NCBI GenBank assembly: GCA_019075865.1
Contig: JAGXAN010000006.1
Location: 1 to 64,000 of the forward strand
Length of the DNA: 64,000 bases
Direction of reading: 5' to 3'
Origin: Hyphomicrobiales bacterium
Lineage (GTDB): Bacteria > Pseudomonadota > Alphaproteobacteria > Rhizobiales > Beijerinckiaceae
In this document: positions 60,767-64,000 of the stretch, one piece after another
Layout: each line of letters begins with the position of its first letter
How positions within the stretch are numbered: the first letter of the stretch is position 1
Notes under the pieces: generated by a model
The model's database searches: none
Told to the model about the DNA's origin: nothing
Seen by the model: only the letters and a program-made list of their open reading frames with translations
Position numbers and translations under genes: made by a program

Positions 60767-61645
60767 TTACCGGGCGCGGGCGGGCAAACCCAAAATCCGC
60801 CGCGCCTGTACCAGATGCGGTTCATCAATCATTTTGCCATCAATCGCCAACACACCGGCGCCGGGATTGGCGGCGAATGTATCCACAATTTGCTGCGACC
60901 AAGCCCGCTCCGCCTCGCTGGGCGTGAAGGCCGCATTGATGGTCGCGATCTGGCCCGGATGGATCGCCATCTTGCCGGAGAAGCCATCGCGGCGCGCGGC
61001 CAGGCATTCGGCCCGCAAGCCATCTTCATCACCAATGCGGGTGTAAACCGTATCGATTGCCGCCACCTGCGCCGCCGAGGCTGCCGCCAGCGTCAGGGTT
61101 CGCGCCAGCACGAACACTGGCGTATATTGGCCCTGTTCATCCCGGTTCGATAGCGCGCCTATGTCGGCTGCCAGGTCTTCTGCGCCCCATGCCAACCCCG
61201 CAAGCCGCTGGCTCGCCCCGGCAAAGCTGCCCATTACAAACAGGCTTGCCGCGGTTTCGGTGGCAATGGCCAAAACCTTGAACGTATTGGGCGCGCAACC
61301 GGCCATGGCCTCGCCCACCGCGATTTGGGCGCTAACCTGCTGCAAGTCGCGCGCCCCGCAGCATTTGGGCAGCATGATGCCCGAAATGCCCGGCAGCAGC
61401 GCCGCTTTAAGATCATCATCGATCAAACCGCTGCCCACCGCATTCACCCTCACGAATATCGCCGGCACGCCCGTTTGCCCCGCGTGCCTTTCAATGAAAG
61501 CGCGTGTTTCAAGCCGCGCCGCAGGCTTGTTGGCAAGGGCGACCGAATCTTCAAGGTCGATCAACAGGGCATCCGCCCCCGCTTCCAGCCCCTTGGCCAG
61601 CTTGCGCGGCGAATCACCGGGCACGAACAGCAGCGAGCGCATCAT
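60767..61645 (-). CDS. HpcH/HpaI aldolase/citrate lyase family CoA-ester lyase
   Basis: 292 residues, CitE-like. MRSLLFVPGDSPRKLAKGLEAGADALLIDLEDSVA is the diagnostic N-terminus, with VRVNAVGSGL, GIMLPKC, IATETAASLF and LAWGAEDLAADIGA (metal ligands) and the C-terminal SGKMAIHPGQIATINAAFTPSEAE. Family members are malyl-CoA, beta-methylmalyl-CoA or citramalyl-CoA lyases. The ATG at 61645 overlaps the stop of the MaoC dehydratase as ATGA, so the two probably act in succession (hydration, then cleavage). Which CoA ester is used is not evident. Confidence 0.88.
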   Translation of the reverse strand: MMRSLLFVPGDSPRKLAKGLEAGADALLIDLEDSVALANKPAARLETRAFIERHAGQTGVPAIFVRVNAVGSGLIDDDLKAALLPGISGIMLPKCCGARDLQQVSAQIAVGEAMAGCAPNTFKVLAIATETAASLFVMGSFAGASQRLAGLAWGAEDLAADIGALSNRDEQGQYTPVFVLARTLTLAAASAAQVAAIDTVYTRIGDEDGLRAECLAARRDGFSGKMAIHPGQIATINAAFTPSEAERAWSQQIVDTFAANPGAGVLAIDGKMIDEPHLVQARRILGLPARAR

Positions 61646-62118
61646 TCTATCGGCCGCTTCAGCATGAACGCCTGGCGGTTGCATTCAGCCACCAAGGTTC
61701 CGTCCTGCTTGAACGCCTTGTGCAGAAAATCCACGATTCCGGCATCATTGCGCGACTTTGATTCGCGCTTGCCCAGAATCAGGGTCGAGCAATGCACCGT
61801 ATCGCCCTCGAACAGCGGATTGGGGAATTTCACGTCGCGCATACCCAGATTGGCGATTGTCGTGCCAACGGTGAGATCGTTAACCGAAATCCCAATCATT
61901 AAGCCCAATGTAAACAACGAGTTCATCAACGGCTTGCCCCATTGCGTCTCGGTTTCGCAAAAATGCGCATCGATATGCAGCGGCTGCGGATTGAGAGTCA
62001 TATTGGAAAACAACATGTTATCCATTTGCGTGACGGTGCGTGTCAGCCTGTGCTCCACCACTTCTCCCGCAATGAAATCCTCAAAATACATCCCGCCGCG
62101 TTTGTGAGTCTTGGCCAT
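61642..62118 (-). CDS. MaoC-family hydratase/dehydratase
   Basis: 158 residues, hot-dog fold: YFEDFIAGEVVEHRLTRTVTQMDNMLFSNMTLNPQPLHIDAHFCETETQWGKPLMNSLFTLGL includes the Asp/His region of MaoC hydratases (HIDAHF). It is coupled with a CitE-like lyase; such a pair is known from itaconate/mesaconate (RipB/RipC) and ethylmalonyl-CoA-type pathways. The start at the ATG at 62118 gives the family N-terminus, with GGGGGG upstream. Confidence 0.87.
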   Translation of the reverse strand: MAKTHKRGGMYFEDFIAGEVVEHRLTRTVTQMDNMLFSNMTLNPQPLHIDAHFCETETQWGKPLMNSLFTLGLMIGISVNDLTVGTTIANLGMRDVKFPNPLFEGDTVHCSTLILGKRESKSRNDAGIVDFLHKAFKQDGTLVAECNRQAFMLKRPIE

Positions 62119-62236
62119 ATCCACCCCCCTGTTAAGGATCATTAAAGCTTCATTTACCATATTGCACCAATCTGCAAAGGTCAGACATGCATGAGGCATG
62201 GCTTTGGATTTCGTATCCAACGGCTGGAAAAAACAG

Positions 62237-63427
62237 ATGATCGTGCAACGGTTTCTTGAATGGGCGCAAACGGTTCCGGCCTCGCGGCGCGCCGATGGTG
62301 TCAGCGCTCTGGCGCGAGCCTATCTTTATACCAGCATGGATGAGGCGCAAAAGCGCGCGGCGGAAGTCGCTTTGACAGCGCAACTCGATGACCCCGCCCC
62401 GATCGTGCGTCGCGCCCTGGCCGAGAGTTTTGCCAGCGCCAGCGAGGCCCCGCGCCACATAGTGGTTGCGCTCGCCAATGACCAATCCGACATTTCCAGC
62501 CTCGTGCTGTCGCGTTCACCGGTGCTAATGGATGGCGATCTGATCGACTGCGCCTGCATTGGCGATGCTTACGCCCAATCGGCCATCGCCCTGCGCGCCA
62601 ATATCAGCAAGGGCGTTGCCGCCGCCATGGCCGAGATCGCCGAACGCGAACCCTTGCTGCTGCTCCTCAACAATGAGGGTGCCCGCATTGCCGATTTTTC
62701 ACTCACCCGCATTGTCCAGCGCTTTGGTGCCGACGCCGAAATCCGCGAACTCATGCTGGCGCGCCCGAACTTGCCTGCCAGTTTGCGCAGCGAGCTGGTT
62801 TTGGCCACGTCCCAGGCCCTCGCCAGTTTTGTCACCCAATGCAACTGGCTCTCCGGCGAACGCACCACACGATTGATGCGCGAGGCGCGCGAGAAGGCGC
62901 AAATCATCATCGCCACCTCCGATTCCGGCCATGACAGCGCGGCCTTTGCCCAATATCTGCGCCAAAGCGGCCAATTGACCGCCGGCCTTGTGCTGCGCGC
63001 CCTGCTCAGTGGCAATATCAGCCTGTTTGAGGGGGCGTTGATCGAGCTTTCCGGGGTTTCCCCGCAGCGGGTTGCAGGATTGCTGCGTGATTGGCGCGGT
63101 GCCGGCTTTACGGCGCTTTATGCCCGCGCCAAATTGCCTCCGGCCCTGCTTACGGCATTTCGCGCCGCACTCGCCGCCCTGCAAGCCTTTGGCCCCGCCC
63201 ATGACGCGCACGCCAGCGCGCGCCTCTCCCGCGACATGATCGAGGCGGTTCTGGCCGCCACCCATGATTTGCAGGGGCGCGAACTGCAAAAGGTGCACGC
63301 GCTGCTGCGCCGCTTTGAAGCCGAAGCCGCCCGCGAAGATGCCCGCCTGCACACCAGCCAAATGGCGCAGTTGCGCGTGGAACAAGCAAAAGAATCCGCC
63401 CCCGCCAACATAGCCATCGCCGCCTGA
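62237..63427 (+). CDS. DUF2336 domain protein
   Basis: 396 residues, nearly all helical, with the DUF2336 pattern: VQRFLEWAQTVPASRRADGVSALARAYLYTSMDEAQKRAAEVALTAQLDDPAPIVRRALAESFASASEAPRHIVVALANDQSDISSLVLSRSPVL. HEAT-like repeats in the N-terminal half suggest protein-protein binding. The family is nearly confined to Alphaproteobacteria and has no known function. The ATG at 62237 fits family N-termini; an in-frame ATG at 62198 is also open. A palindromic repeat array begins five bases after the stop. Confidence 0.8.
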   Translation: MIVQRFLEWAQTVPASRRADGVSALARAYLYTSMDEAQKRAAEVALTAQLDDPAPIVRRALAESFASASEAPRHIVVALANDQSDISSLVLSRSPVLMDGDLIDCACIGDAYAQSAIALRANISKGVAAAMAEIAEREPLLLLLNNEGARIADFSLTRIVQRFGADAEIRELMLARPNLPASLRSELVLATSQALASFVTQCNWLSGERTTRLMREAREKAQIIIATSDSGHDSAAFAQYLRQSGQLTAGLVLRALLSGNISLFEGALIELSGVSPQRVAGLLRDWRGAGFTALYARAKLPPALLTAFRAALAALQAFGPAHDAHASARLSRDMIEAVLAATHDLQGRELQKVHALLRRFEAEAAREDARLHTSQMAQLRVEQAKESAPANIAIAA

Positions 63428-63432
63428 CCTCC

Positions 63433-63871
63433 CGTCATTGCGAGGCGCGCAGCGCCGAAGCAACCCAGTGCCTGCGGGAAGGGCACTCCCCACAAGCACC
63501 CACTGGCTTGCTTCGCTTGCGCTCGCAATGACGACCCCCCACCCCGTCATTGCGAGGAGCCCTTGCGACGAAGCAACCCAGTGCCCGCGGGAAGGGCACC
63601 CCCACAAACACCCCCTGGCTTGCTTCGCTTGCGCTCGCAATGACGACACCCCACCCCGTCATTGCGAGGAGCCCTTGCGACGAAGCAACCCAGTGCCCGC
63701 GGGAAAGGCACGCCCCACAAACACCCACTGGCTTGCTTCGCTTGCGCTCGCAATGACGACACCCCACCCCGTCATTGCGAGGAGCCCTCGCTCCGAAGCA
63801 ACCCAGTGCCTGCGGGAAGGGCACCCCCCACAAACCCCCACTGGCTTGCTTCGCTTGCGCTCACAATGACG
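63433..63871. repeat. Tandem array of four ~112-base palindromic repeats
   Basis: Units begin at 63433, 63545, 63657 and 63770 (periods 112, 112, 113). Each starts with CGTCATTGCGAG and ends with the complement CTCGCAATGACG (the fourth with one change, CTCACAATGACG), and inner arms (GAAGCAACCCAGTG against CACTGGCTTGCTTC) also pair, so a unit can fold into a long imperfect hairpin. The same terminal sequence is widespread in Alphaproteobacteria as a small non-coding palindromic element. No genes in 63428-63995. Confidence 0.9.
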
Positions 63872-63995
63872 GGGCGGGGGGTTCATCAAAACCGGCACCC
63901 GACCCTTGTCGCCCCGGCCCCTCCATGCTAACCGCCTAACTTTACCACCCCGCTTACGCCGATTGGTATCGGCGAGTGAGCTTGAAGGAGCTGAC

Positions 63996-64000
63996 ATGAT
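63996..64000 (+). CDS. Start of a gene cut by the window end
   Basis: AAGGAG followed by CTGAC and ATG at 63996 looks like a good translation start at the window edge. Only five bases are visible, so the product is unknown. Confidence 0.35.

Noticed and set aside
63433-63871. CRISPR-like array
   Set aside because: Units of ~112 bases are directly adjacent and near-identical throughout, with no variable spacers and no cas genes.

Overview
The window looks like a chromosomal segment of an alphaproteobacterium, most likely of the Hyphomicrobiales (Rhizobiales). Pointers are the RpiR-type regulator beside inositol genes, btaA/btaB betaine-lipid genes, DUF1045, DUF2336 and PAS_5 proteins, a MaoC/CitE-like pair, an FrcBCA-like sugar transporter, and a tandem array of palindromic repeats with CGTCATTGCGAG ends. 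The DNA is GC-rich, genes are dense, and stop/start overlaps of 1-4 bases are frequent. I see no transposase, integrase or phage gene. This assignment is inferred from gene content only.

Layout. 1-6354: a C-terminally truncated AraC regulator divergent from an aldo/keto reductase, a BKACE (DUF849) enzyme, a large exported alpha/beta hydrolase and a VIT-family transporter. 6600-9722: a three-gene minus-strand operon of type III polyketide synthase, ICMT-type methyltransferase and DHA2 exporter. 9975-13894: YihY and AI-2E membrane proteins and the bifunctional NAD(P)HX repair enzyme.

14292-30828 is a cyclitol catabolic island. It has an RpiR regulator; a minus-strand operon of inositol dehydrogenase, aldehyde dehydrogenase, HpaI-type aldolase and D-2-hydroxyacid dehydrogenase; a divergent plus-strand operon iolD-iolE-SDR-Gfo/Idh; a LacI regulator; an ABC sugar importer; a further Gfo/Idh dehydrogenase; and an HpaH-like hydratase. 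iolB, iolC, iolJ and mmsA are absent. The enzymes present fit, on paper, a non-phosphorylative route from 5-deoxy-D-glucuronate to hydroxypyruvate and malonate semialdehyde. This is the strongest candidate for something undescribed.

30956-32234 holds an ArsR/SRPBCC pair and a DUF1801 protein. 32330-45506 is a phosphate-starvation island: phnGHIJKLMN (C-P lyase), phnDCE (phosphonate uptake), btaA/btaB (betaine lipids) and a DUF1045 2H-phosphoesterase that may stand in for the missing phnP. Candidate Pho boxes sit in front of phnG, phnD and btaA. An 8-oxoguanine-deaminase-like gene is embedded on the other strand.

45543-64000 is largely housekeeping: malic enzyme/phosphotransacetylase, AidB-like acyl-CoA dehydrogenase, thiD, a YbjQ protein, tRNA-Trp, NAD kinase, a YbfB-type MFS protein, CBS and rhomboid proteins, PAS and tandem-PilZ proteins, patatin, hisI, folE, a NifU-like scaffold, yidD, CitE-like lyase plus MaoC, and a DUF2336 protein. 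The window ends with four ~112-base palindromic repeats and the first bases of another gene.

Starts were chosen from ribosome-binding sites, stop/start overlaps and family N-termini. All functional calls are by recognition of sequence, without database search.
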